Positions 49,701 to 57,120 of a stretch of DNA of 64,000 nt are shown here, piece by piece. Each line of letters begins with the position of its first letter. Position 1 is the first letter of the stretch. The stretch is taken from assembly GCA_910583925.1 (NCBI GenBank), contig CAJTZJ010000009.1:1-64000 (forward strand), read 5' to 3'. Below the pieces are notes generated by a model. That model worked only from the letters and a program-made list of their open reading frames with translations. It was not told the origin of the DNA and ran no database searches. This DNA is from an uncultured Eubacterium sp. Lineage in GTDB: Bacteria; Bacillota; Clostridia; Oscillospirales; Acutalibacteraceae. The position numbers and the translations under genes were made by a program.

Positions 49701-49899
49701 AGAAAAGCTTGATAAGGCCAAGCATGTTCATGAAATCCCGTATGATAACAGCATTACTACTGTCAATATCGATCATCTGCTTTGCGGCGTAGGCGGCGAT
49801 TTACCGGGTCAGGCATTTGTTCGTGAGCCTTATCTTATGAAAAAAGGTGTAAAGCAAAGCTATAGCTTTACGATAGAACCGTTAAAAACAGGAGAATAA
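46735..49899 (+). CDS. lacZ: Beta-galactosidase, GH2 (LacZ type)
   Basis: A 1054-aa cytosolic enzyme with all five LacZ domains: sugar-binding jelly roll (from SLNGKWKFYW), Ig-like, TIM barrel, second Ig-like, and the C-terminal bgal small domain (GRGPVPTYCDRKTGAKIGKY). The acid/base Glu is in FMWSLGNEAGDG and the nucleophile Glu in LLCEYAHSMENSLGNF; the latter has Glu where MGN is usual. GVNRHDFDADHGWAV precedes the barrel. No signal peptide. comEC begins 3 bases downstream. Its substrate may be lactose or another beta-galactoside. Confidence 0.95.
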   Translation: MEKQYWEDPSVFKINKEDGHAIAMPYDDVESALSGEESKYKQSLNGKWKFYWQRGLRNQPTGFERMGFNDSDWDEINVPSVWQTEGYSVPYYYASTFPRAISRNKLRIPHINHRMQEIGIYRRKFALDKSFAGREIFLHFGAAKAAIEVYVNGNFVGYGQGSMTPHEFNVTKYLRYDEENVVAAKVYRYSDGTYLEDQDMWWLCGIYREVYLFAESPVSIRDFYFRTKFDNFYNNATALLDIEIKNYWAFNGNASIEAKLISPNGSEIVLGSSKISLEANSADIRFVADIEEPEKWSAEMPNLYKLVMILKLDEKTVAVKTYDVGFKQVEIKGEKIYFNGMPLMVRGVNRHDFDADHGWAVPKERYTQDLDIMKQNNINAIRTSHYPDDPYFYDMCNKYGFYVMDECEVETHGVRRKGVPGSNPVWTAAVVDRMQRMVLRDRNNPCIFMWSLGNEAGDGDNFAKMKEAALKLDDTRQFHYEGDFDLTKSDVISRMYPTEDIMEKLGKKEPITISLYDNIANQLAADSKPIKAEMYEGKPILLCEYAHSMENSLGNFQEYMDDFERYDNMCGGFIWDFVDQTIHRVNENGQDEWLYGDDFAKQEPRNIINIPNTTAMAGSNTYFCANGLIGADRQPHPQITEVKKVYAEIKTELFDIQKGTYKVKNKFLFTDISNYVCKWAVSANGDEISSGELGVIECAPLSETFITIPYNYTTLPFDKEVVLTISFHTKKSVLGLPYDYEIAWDQFVLNALPQPEEPESKGVLHYTVKGNTVEINGDAFFVCIEKGRITNYSIAGRERLKAPLEPYYFRALTDNDIDFLNFTPFLIPFHPFYKWKRASKKAKAIKTVVTNGDDNSIEVHIAWKTPGLKNSVSTYRIYPDRRIYVYHSAVPKANMIKFGARMVLDGSMEYVDWYGRGPVPTYCDRKTGAKIGKYSSTVTDLEYRYMRPQESSNRADVHYFTIQDENGNGFKISSYYDDPFNFSAYHYTTEKLDKAKHVHEIPYDNSITTVNIDHLLCGVGGDLPGQAFVREPYLMKKGVKQSYSFTIEPLKTGE

Positions 49900-49902
49900 A
49901 TA

Positions 49903-51927
49903 ATGAAAAGAGTTTTTGCACATATCGGTTTTTCCTTTGCAATAACTCTTATAGTACTAAATTTTCTTGGAATTGAAGCGGCATTTGCAATTTTGGCGGT
50001 TGCAGGTGTCGCTTTTGCTGTTTCTGTTTTTTTCGGAAAAACAAGAAGAGGTCTGTCTGTTCCTTTATGTATGTTTGCGGCTGTATTCGCCTCCGCAATA
50101 TTTATATCAAGCTATTATTCTGTATTTCTCCCACAGAAAAGTCTTGATTCGGAAACCGTCAGTGCGGAATTCTATATTGTAGATTTAGAGGAATGCCGAA
50201 ATGACAGCTATTATTACACGGTCAAAACATCTTATCTTGACAAAGACAGCGCACCGCAGAATATTAAGCTTACAATTAAATCGGAAAAGAAAATAGATGC
50301 CGGATATTATCAGAAAATAAATGGCAGAATAAAGCTAAGGCTCATTGCTGACAATGGTTTTGGTTCTTATGGCAGTTTTGGTAACGGTGAGTTCCTTTCC
50401 GGTAATCTGCTTGATTTTGATGTTACGAATGAAAGTGTTTTCAGTTTAAACAAATTTATTCTTAATCAAAGAGAAAATATTAAAAGCCTTATTTATTCAA
50501 GTATAAAATCTCCGGAAAATTCAATTATTATAGCACTGCTTATCGGTGATAAATCCGAAATACCGAATAATATAAAGGAAAACTTTAAATACGGCGGAGT
50601 ATCTCACATTATGGCTGTATCGGGCTTGCATCTTGCTGTATTCTGCGGTACGGTTTCTGTTTTATTAAAAAAATTGAGAATTCCGAAAGTATTACAGGTG
50701 TTTATTACCTTTTTCTGTGTTATGTTCTATATGGCACTTGCCGGTTTTTCAAAATCAATTATCCGAGCAGGGATTATGATGATTGTGATGTTATGCGGCA
50801 GATTGTTTAATGAACGAAGTGATGCATTGAATTCCTTGGGCATCGCGGTATTTATAATTTGTCTTAATCCCTTTGCCGTAACAGATGCCGGTGCGTTATT
50901 AACAGTGACAGCCGTTCTTGGTTTAATTATTATTGACCCGATGCTTATCAGACGATATAAGCCCAAAACAAAGCTTGTGTATTATGTCTATAAAACCGTT
51001 TGTGCCTCCTTGTCTGTGTTTTTAACAACTTTACCGGTTGTTTGTATAACCTTTGGCTATGTCAGTATGCTTGGAATTTTTCTTAATATTCTTATCATTC
51101 CTTTGGCGCAGATAGCTATGGTTTCTGCATTTTTGATGTTTTTATTTGGCTGGTTTAATCCGCTGCGGTTCGTGCTTTCCTATTCCTGTCAGTTTTCAGC
51201 TTCATTTATGATTTTTATTACCGGGAAAGCTGCTTCTGTTCCATATGCAGTTGCTGATGTATCCGAAAATAAAGTTTTTCTTGCAATAGGGGCAGTATTT
51301 ATATTTTTCGGAATTTCTTTTCTCTTTAAGAAAAAACAGCTGCTTAAACATACTGCTGTAATTGCATTAGCTGTTTTGATTGCCGTTGTTGCTATTTCGG
51401 ATTTCATAGAGCGTGATAACATTTATGTTAAAGAGATAAATGGATATTATACAACATCAATTGTTGTATACAATAAAAAGAACGCAGTTGTAATAGGGGT
51501 TGACGATTCCTCACAATATTATGCCGTATCAAATATGATTAAATCAAAAAATCTTCATATTTCAATGATTGCAGATATAAATGACAGTGAATATTCCAAA
51601 AAGCTTGCAAATAAGTTTGGTGCACTGAACTATGTCTGTGATAATGAAAATATAAAATATCTTAATAATTGCCGCAATTTCTTCTGTGATGAAGAATTTA
51701 TTGTTGATTTATGGGAGCAACTTAATGTAGAATATAAAAGTAATCAGCAGAATAAATATATTTTACTGAAAATATATGATACTGAATTTATGTGTATCAG
51801 AAAATATGAATGTTCAGATTCAAGTGAGTATGTAATTTATCTGGATAGTGAATCGGATTACGATATTGTTTATACGGTAAATAAAAACGGAATTTCCGAA
51901 AGGAGGCTTAATGAATGGCAAAAATAA
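49903..51927 (+). CDS. comEC: ComEC/Rec2 family competence protein without intact metallo-beta-lactamase domain
   Basis: A 674-aa DNA-uptake channel protein. N-terminal helices and an OB-like domain (about 45-165) are followed by the competence domain, with IALLIGDKSEIPNNIKENFKYGGVSHIMAVSGLHLAVFCG in pieces, and ALAGFSKSIIRAGIMMIVML. The last 170 residues should be the metallo-beta-lactamase domain, but no HxHxDH motif is seen, only a degenerate soluble tail. So any nuclease function is missing or elsewhere. The ATG follows AGGAG. It overlaps holA by 13 bases. No comEA is adjacent. Confidence 0.87.
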   Translation: MKRVFAHIGFSFAITLIVLNFLGIEAAFAILAVAGVAFAVSVFFGKTRRGLSVPLCMFAAVFASAIFISSYYSVFLPQKSLDSETVSAEFYIVDLEECRNDSYYYTVKTSYLDKDSAPQNIKLTIKSEKKIDAGYYQKINGRIKLRLIADNGFGSYGSFGNGEFLSGNLLDFDVTNESVFSLNKFILNQRENIKSLIYSSIKSPENSIIIALLIGDKSEIPNNIKENFKYGGVSHIMAVSGLHLAVFCGTVSVLLKKLRIPKVLQVFITFFCVMFYMALAGFSKSIIRAGIMMIVMLCGRLFNERSDALNSLGIAVFIICLNPFAVTDAGALLTVTAVLGLIIIDPMLIRRYKPKTKLVYYVYKTVCASLSVFLTTLPVVCITFGYVSMLGIFLNILIIPLAQIAMVSAFLMFLFGWFNPLRFVLSYSCQFSASFMIFITGKAASVPYAVADVSENKVFLAIGAVFIFFGISFLFKKKQLLKHTAVIALAVLIAVVAISDFIERDNIYVKEINGYYTTSIVVYNKKNAVVIGVDDSSQYYAVSNMIKSKNLHISMIADINDSEYSKKLANKFGALNYVCDNENIKYLNNCRNFFCDEEFIVDLWEQLNVEYKSNQQNKYILLKIYDTEFMCIRKYECSDSSEYVIYLDSESDYDIVYTVNKNGISERRLNEWQK

Positions 51928-52982
51928 CGGAAGCTGAGTTAAAGGCACAGATAAAGACGGCGGATTTCTCAAATGCTTATCTTATTTTTGGTCAGGAGGG
52001 ATATCTTAAAAATCATTATATAAATCTCCTCAGAAAAAAAATAGTTGAGCCGACCTTTGCGGATTTCAATTACCATTCCTATAACGGAAAAGATACGGCA
52101 TTGGATGAAATTCTTAAGGATGCAGAGCTTCTGCCTATGATGAGTAATTACAATTTTGTTCTTGTTTGTGATTATCCGTTTGATAAAAGCGAAAGCGATA
52201 TTAAGCTTCTTCAGGAATTTTTAAAGGATATTCCGGAAACAACCATTCTTGTTTTCTGGTATGATGCCATCGAATTTCCGTTTAAAAATAAAGACGGCAA
52301 GCTAAGTGCAAAATCAACTAAAATCGAAAATGCCTTTGCCAAAGCCGGATCAGTTATAGAGCTTAATTTTAAAACAGAAGCAGAGCTTGTCAAAATGCTT
52401 GTATCCGGCTTTAAAAAGCGTGGCTATGAATTGACTCCGAATCTTGCAAAATATTTAATTTCAATCTCAGGAACAGATATACAGATACTTCAGAATGAAA
52501 CGGAAAAAATTTGTTTTTATCTTAAGGGAAATGAAGTTAACAAAGATATAATTGATAAGCTTGCAACCAAATCTCTTCAGGCAAGGGTAAATGACCTGTC
52601 GAAAGCGATTTTGGCAGGGGACAGTAATAGGGCTTATTCCGTTTTAAATGCTCTCTTTTTTAATGATAAGGATGTAAAACCCGATTATCTTCTTGGTACG
52701 ATTACAAAAAGCTATGTTGATATGTACAGAGTTAAATGTGCAAAAGCGGCAGGAATGCCCGCTGCTGATATAAAAAATTACTTTTTCTATCAATATGATT
52801 CGTATATTAACAACGCAGTAAGAGATTCGGCAAATCTTTCTGTAAAGCAGCTTCGGAAATCACTTGATGTTCTTATGGATGCCGATAATGCCCTTAAAAG
52901 TACATCAGCCGGCAGTCGGCTTGTTTTTGAAGAATTGATGGTTAAGCTTATGCTGATAGCAAAAGAGGTTAATTATGATTAA
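51915..52982 (+). CDS. holA: DNA polymerase III subunit delta
   Basis: Clamp-loader subunit, 355 aa. The N-terminal NAYLIFGQEGYLKNHYINLLRKKI and the region LLPMMSNYNFVLV are typical; the C-terminal part has ARVNDLSKAILAGDSNRAYSVLNALF and KPDYLLGTITKSYVDMYR. The ATG lies within the end of comEC with GGAGG upstream. comEC-holA is a conserved order in Firmicutes. It overlaps rnmV by 8 bases. Confidence 0.93.
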   Translation: MAKITEAELKAQIKTADFSNAYLIFGQEGYLKNHYINLLRKKIVEPTFADFNYHSYNGKDTALDEILKDAELLPMMSNYNFVLVCDYPFDKSESDIKLLQEFLKDIPETTILVFWYDAIEFPFKNKDGKLSAKSTKIENAFAKAGSVIELNFKTEAELVKMLVSGFKKRGYELTPNLAKYLISISGTDIQILQNETEKICFYLKGNEVNKDIIDKLATKSLQARVNDLSKAILAGDSNRAYSVLNALFFNDKDVKPDYLLGTITKSYVDMYRVKCAKAAGMPAADIKNYFFYQYDSYINNAVRDSANLSVKQLRKSLDVLMDADNALKSTSAGSRLVFEELMVKLMLIAKEVNYD

Positions 52983-53553
52983 GATAAAAGAAGCGGTAAT
53001 CGTTGAGGGTAAGTATGATAAAATCAAGCTTTCCAACATCCTTGATGCTTTTATTATAGAAACAAACGGATTTCAGATATATAAAGACAAGGCAAGAAAA
53101 GATTTTATAAAGCATCTTGCGGATGAGCAGGGAATAATCGTTTTGACGGATTCCGACCATTCGGGCTTTCAATTAAGAAATTATATATCTATGGGAATAC
53201 CTAAGGACAAAATAAAGCATCTGTATATTCCCGATGTTTACGGTAAGGAAAAAAGAAAGGCTGAGCCTTCAAAAGAAGGAAAGATAGGTGTTGAGGGAAT
53301 AGACGATCAAATTCTGATAAAGCTTTTTGAAAATGCAAATGTGGAATTCATTGAAGCTGAAAATAAGGAGCTTTTAACGAATTATGATTTATTTGCAGCC
53401 GGTATTTCCGGCGGATTAAATTCAAAAGAAAAAAGAAAACGGCTCCTGAAAAAATTAAATCTTCCTGAATTCCTTTCAACAAATTCGTTGTTAACCTATC
53501 TGAATTCATTCGTATCAAAAAAGGATTTTTTTGAATTGGCGGATACATTGTGA
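52975..53553 (+). CDS. rnmV: Ribonuclease M5
   Basis: Toprim-domain endonuclease that matures 5S rRNA, 192 aa. The Toprim motifs are AVIVEGKYDKIKL (catalytic Glu) and IIVLTDSDHSGFQLRNYI (DxD). The segment VYGKEKRKAEPSKEGKIGVEGIDD is the family-specific middle, and RKRLLKKLNLPEFLSTNSLLTYLN the C-terminus. AGAGG precedes the ATG. In many Firmicutes rnmV is followed by rsmA; here a terminator follows. Confidence 0.95.
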   Translation: MIKIKEAVIVEGKYDKIKLSNILDAFIIETNGFQIYKDKARKDFIKHLADEQGIIVLTDSDHSGFQLRNYISMGIPKDKIKHLYIPDVYGKEKRKAEPSKEGKIGVEGIDDQILIKLFENANVEFIEAENKELLTNYDLFAAGISGGLNSKEKRKRLLKKLNLPEFLSTNSLLTYLNSFVSKKDFFELADTL

Positions 53554-53559
53554 TACTAT

Positions 53560-53597
53560 AAAAAATGTGCTGTCTTAAAACGGACAGCACATTTTTT
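53560..53597. terminator. Bidirectional terminator between rnmV and xth
   Basis: ATGTGCTGTC and GACAGCACAT with flanking A6 and T6 runs, between two convergent genes. Confidence 0.92.
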
Positions 53598-54351
53598 ATA
53601 AATCTATATCAAGCTCTATCGGGCAGTGGTCAGAACCGAAAATATCGGAGTGGATTTTTGCATCCTTAAGCTTATCTTCAAGCTCCTTTGATGATATAAA
53701 ATAGTCAATTCTCCAGCCGGCATTCTTTTCTCTTGCCCTGAACATATAGGACCACCAACTGTAAGATCCCGTTGTATCGGGATAAAAATATCTGAATGTA
53801 TCGGTAAAGCCGCTTTCAAGCAATGCCCCAAGCTTTTTTCTTTCATCATCTGTAAATCCTGCATTGTTATGATTGGTTTTCGGATTTTTCAAATCGATTT
53901 CCTTGTGGGCAACATTCAGATCTCCGCAGAATACAACCGGTTTGGATTTGTTAAGGGTAAGAATATAGCTTCTGAAATCATCCTCCCATTTCATTCTGTA
54001 ATCAAGCCTTTCAAGCTCTCTTTTTGAATTCGGAACATAAACTGTTGCAAAATAAAAGCTGTCAAATTCAAGCGTAATAAGCCTGCCTTCGTCATCGTGT
54101 TCTTCCAATCCCATACCATATGTTACTTTTAAAGGCTTTTTCTTTGTGAAGACAGCAGTTCCCGAATATCCTTTTTTCTTAGCATAATTCCAATAGCAAA
54201 AGTAACCATCAGGTTTAAAATCTATTTGTCCCTCCTGAAGCTTCGTTTCCTGCAGGCAGAATATATCGGCATCTGTTTCTTCAAAAAATTGATTGAAGCC
54301 TTTGTTCATACAGGCTCTCAGCCCGTTAACATTCCATGATATCATCTTCAT
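53596..54351 (-). CDS. xth: Exodeoxyribonuclease III
   Basis: AP endonuclease/3' exonuclease for base-excision repair, 251 aa. It starts KMISWNVNGLRACMNKGF, then IFCLQETKLQEGQ (metal Glu). Next come VYVPNSKRELERLDYRMKWE, FCGDLNVAHKEIDL (active-site Asp, Asn) and the C-terminal DYFISSKEL and SDHCPIEL (Asp-His). The gene is 16 bases after tmcAL on the same strand, likely in one transcript. Confidence 0.96.
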   Translation of the reverse strand: MKMISWNVNGLRACMNKGFNQFFEETDADIFCLQETKLQEGQIDFKPDGYFCYWNYAKKKGYSGTAVFTKKKPLKVTYGMGLEEHDDEGRLITLEFDSFYFATVYVPNSKRELERLDYRMKWEDDFRSYILTLNKSKPVVFCGDLNVAHKEIDLKNPKTNHNNAGFTDDERKKLGALLESGFTDTFRYFYPDTTGSYSWWSYMFRAREKNAGWRIDYFISSKELEDKLKDAKIHSDIFGSDHCPIELDIDL

Positions 54352-54367
54352 AATAAATTACCTATTC

Positions 54368-55426
54368 CTATTTAATAACTATTTTTGCTTTTTGTTCAGT
54401 TCCGCAGGGCAGAGGCTTCTTATATCCGAGATTATATAAATCCGTAAAACTGCATTCCTGAAGGAAGAACGGCAGAACATCCTTGCTGCAGTCCTTAAGC
54501 TTGGTTATAATCGGCTTTGAAGCTGTTTTCTTCATTTCTGAAAGCATTTTCCTGCCTTTTTCATTAAAGCCTAAAATTCGTATATACGGGGCTTCATCGG
54601 GTATGCATTCAATACCAAGATAGGCACGAAGAATGATTCTTCTGATTCGGGAGTGTGTGTATCGTTTTGATTTAATCAGCTCATAAAGCGCATCAAGAGA
54701 AGTTGCTTCTCTGACGGCTTTTTCAATTTTATTTTCAAGACCCTCGGATACATCAGCAATTTTTATAAAATCATCAGAATTCATAGTTCGCAGCCTTGAT
54801 AAAACGGCTGTTTCGCAGTTATATATGGAGGAAATCCGATTTATATCCAATTCATTCCGTATTGCTGAGGCTGAATACTCCTTATCGTCTGTATCGTGTC
54901 CTTTTCCGATTCGTTTAACAGCATGGCAGGGAATTGAGGCAGCCTTCAAATATTCCACAGCCAGTATATTGTTTGGATAATCAAGAGTGGCATTATTTAA
55001 AACCTTGCTTCGTGCCTTTGGAAAGGAGATGCCGCTCTGCATTTCGCTTACTATTTTTTTTTGTGTATCTGCATCATTAAGCTTTCTTGCTATTTCAGAT
55101 AATTCATAAATATTATCGTTTTCAGCACCGAAGGCGATTCTGTCTGCGATGCCGGTTGCTTCAATCAGCTTTACACCGGCACGGCAAAAGCCTTCAGCAG
55201 AAAGCGTTGAAAAAACAGTCGGCAGCTCTATAACCAGGTCGACACCATTCTCAATTGCTGTTTCTGCTCTTTTGAATTTATCAAAAACAGCGAATTCGCC
55301 CCGCTGAACGAAATTGCCGCTCATACAGCAAAGTACAGCATCATTGCAGGATGCTTTCACTGAATCTATTAAATATTTATGACCCTTGTGAAAAGGATTA
55401 AATTCGCAAACGATTCCTGTTATCAT
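54368..55426 (-). CDS. tmcAL: tRNA(Met) cytidine acetate ligase TmcAL
   Basis: Forms ac4C34 on elongator tRNA-Met with acetate and ATP; 352 aa. The N-terminus MITGIVCEFNPFHKGHKYLI holds the nucleotidyltransferase HxGH-like motif (NPFHKGH). CCMSGNFVQRGEFAVFDKFKRAE and ELPTVFSTLSAEGF are family blocks, as is YSASAIRNELD. I start at MITGIV; the GTG three codons earlier has no ribosome site. In B. subtilis it is YlbM. Acetate as substrate is of note next to the divergent ackA gene. Confidence 0.92.
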   Translation of the reverse strand: MITGIVCEFNPFHKGHKYLIDSVKASCNDAVLCCMSGNFVQRGEFAVFDKFKRAETAIENGVDLVIELPTVFSTLSAEGFCRAGVKLIEATGIADRIAFGAENDNIYELSEIARKLNDADTQKKIVSEMQSGISFPKARSKVLNNATLDYPNNILAVEYLKAASIPCHAVKRIGKGHDTDDKEYSASAIRNELDINRISSIYNCETAVLSRLRTMNSDDFIKIADVSEGLENKIEKAVREATSLDALYELIKSKRYTHSRIRRIILRAYLGIECIPDEAPYIRILGFNEKGRKMLSEMKKTASKPIITKLKDCSKDVLPFFLQECSFTDLYNLGYKKPLPCGTEQKAKIVIK

Positions 55427-55524
55427 AAAAAACACCGAAAATAAAAAAACAATCTTGACTATTATTTATATATATATTATTATATATAATATAATTTAAA
55501 ATGCAATATGCGGAGGATATATTT

Positions 55525-56742
55525 ATGAAAATTCTTGTTATCAACTGCGGAAGCTCATCTTTAAAATTCCAGTTGATTAATATGGAAGATGAATCGGTTA
55601 TCTGTAAAGGTTCTATTGAAAGAATCAGTTTAAAAATCACCGGTGATGAGGAAAATGTTATTTACAAGGTAAATGGCGAGGAATATGTTACTACAAAAGA
55701 AATTCCAACTCATACGGATGCTTTCAATACGGTTAAGGATTTATTAACAACAGGAGAGCATAAGGTTATTGATTCCTTTGATGAGGTTGACGCAATCGGT
55801 CATCGCTTTGTGCAGGGCGGAGATAAGTATACAAGAAGCACTCTTATAAATGAGCAGGTTGTTTCTGATGTTGAAGAGCTTAGTCCTCTTGCACCTCTTC
55901 ATAATCCGGCAAATCTTCAGGGTTATGCTGCGTGTCTTTCGGTTGTCGGACCGGATGTTCCGCAGGTTGCCGTATTTGATACAGCTTTCCACAGTACAAT
56001 GCCGCCTATGGCTTATATGTATGCTTTACCATATGAATATTATGAAAAGTTCGGAATCCGCCGTTATGGCTTCCATGGAACCTCTCATAAATTCGTCAGC
56101 CAGAGATGTGCTGATTTTATGGGAGATAAGATAGACAAGCTTAAAATTATTACCTGCCATCTCGGAAACGGTTCTTCAATTGCTGCCGTTAAATACGGCA
56201 AGGTAATTGATACTTCAATGGGCTTTACTCCTGTAGACGGCTTTATGATGGGTACCCGTTCAGGCGGAGTAGATCCTTCTGTTGTTACTTTCCTTCAGGA
56301 AAAGTTGGATCTTTCTCCGAAACAGATAGAAGAAATTCTGAATAAGCAGTCCGGTGTAAGTGCTATTTCAGGCGGTTATTCCGATGATCGTGATGTTACC
56401 GCAAATCAGAAAGCCGGCGACGAAAGAGCTATCCTTGCTCATGAAATGCAGGCTTATCAAATTGCCAAGTATGTTGGTTCTTATGTTGCAGCAATGAATG
56501 GTGTTGATGCAATTGTGTTTACGGGCGGTATCGGCGAAAACGGCTTCTGGCTTCGTTCAAAGGTTTGCTCATATCTTGGATATCTTGGTGTGAATATCAA
56601 TGAATCTGTTAATCAGAAAACTGTCAAGGGCGCTGAGGCTGAACTCACTAATAAGAGTGATAAGGTTCGTGTATTTATTCTTGCAACAAATGAGGAGCTT
56701 ATGATTGCAAGAGATACTAAGGAAATAGTAGACAGCTTATAA
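55525..56742 (+). CDS. ackA: Acetate kinase
   Basis: Makes ATP and acetate from acetyl phosphate, a main fermentative ATP step. The 405-aa protein begins MKILVINCGSSSLKFQLI and carries YGFHGTSHKFVS, ITCHLGNGSSIAAVKYGKVIDTSMGFTPVDG in pieces, and VFTGGIGENG. I start at MKILVI with GCGGAGGAT upstream, not at 55501. No phosphotransacetylase gene is adjacent, so Pta must be encoded elsewhere. A TTGACT (55453-55458) with AT-rich -10 candidates lies upstream. Confidence 0.97.
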   Translation: MKILVINCGSSSLKFQLINMEDESVICKGSIERISLKITGDEENVIYKVNGEEYVTTKEIPTHTDAFNTVKDLLTTGEHKVIDSFDEVDAIGHRFVQGGDKYTRSTLINEQVVSDVEELSPLAPLHNPANLQGYAACLSVVGPDVPQVAVFDTAFHSTMPPMAYMYALPYEYYEKFGIRRYGFHGTSHKFVSQRCADFMGDKIDKLKIITCHLGNGSSIAAVKYGKVIDTSMGFTPVDGFMMGTRSGGVDPSVVTFLQEKLDLSPKQIEEILNKQSGVSAISGGYSDDRDVTANQKAGDERAILAHEMQAYQIAKYVGSYVAAMNGVDAIVFTGGIGENGFWLRSKVCSYLGYLGVNINESVNQKTVKGAEAELTNKSDKVRVFILATNEELMIARDTKEIVDSL

Positions 56743-56798
56743 TCACGCGATTTTAATTTATTCAAATATTGTAATTCACAGGAAAAGGAGGGGTAAAA

Positions 56799-57014
56799 AT
56801 GCCGGAAATCAAATATGAAATTACAGAGCATGTTGGTGTGATTTCTGAAACTGCTCGTGGATGGACAAGGGAAGTTAATATGATTTCATGGAATGGTCGT
56901 GAACCAAAGATTGATGTAAGAGATTGGTCGCCTGATCATTCAAAAATGAGCAAAGGCTTAACATTTACGAAAGAAGAAATGTTAGAGCTTAAAAAGCTTG
57001 TTGAAAAACTTTAA
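56799..57014 (+). CDS. YdbC family PC4-like DNA-binding protein
   Basis: A 71-aa protein with the PC4/YdbC fold: YEITEHVGVISETARGWTREVNMISWNGREPKIDVRDWSP as beta strands in order, then a C-terminal helix FTKEEMLELKKLVEKL. Bacterial YdbC binds single-stranded DNA; its role is not clear. AAAGGAGGG precedes the ATG. It is a single gene with its own terminator-like hairpin after it. Confidence 0.85.
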   Translation: MPEIKYEITEHVGVISETARGWTREVNMISWNGREPKIDVRDWSPDHSKMSKGLTFTKEEMLELKKLVEKL

Positions 57015-57028
57015 TTAAGCGGAATTTT

Positions 57029-57064
57029 AAGGGCAACTCCTTTCGGTTGCCCTTGAACTTTTGT
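57029..57064 (+). terminator. Terminator after the YdbC-like gene
   Basis: AAGGGCAAC and GTTGCCCTT with an 8-base loop; the T-run is interrupted (GAACTTTTG). Confidence 0.7.
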
Positions 57065-57120
57065 TTAGAGGGTGTAAAATTTATCTTTTTCACTTTTTAG
57101 AAACTGAGGTAGTATAAATA

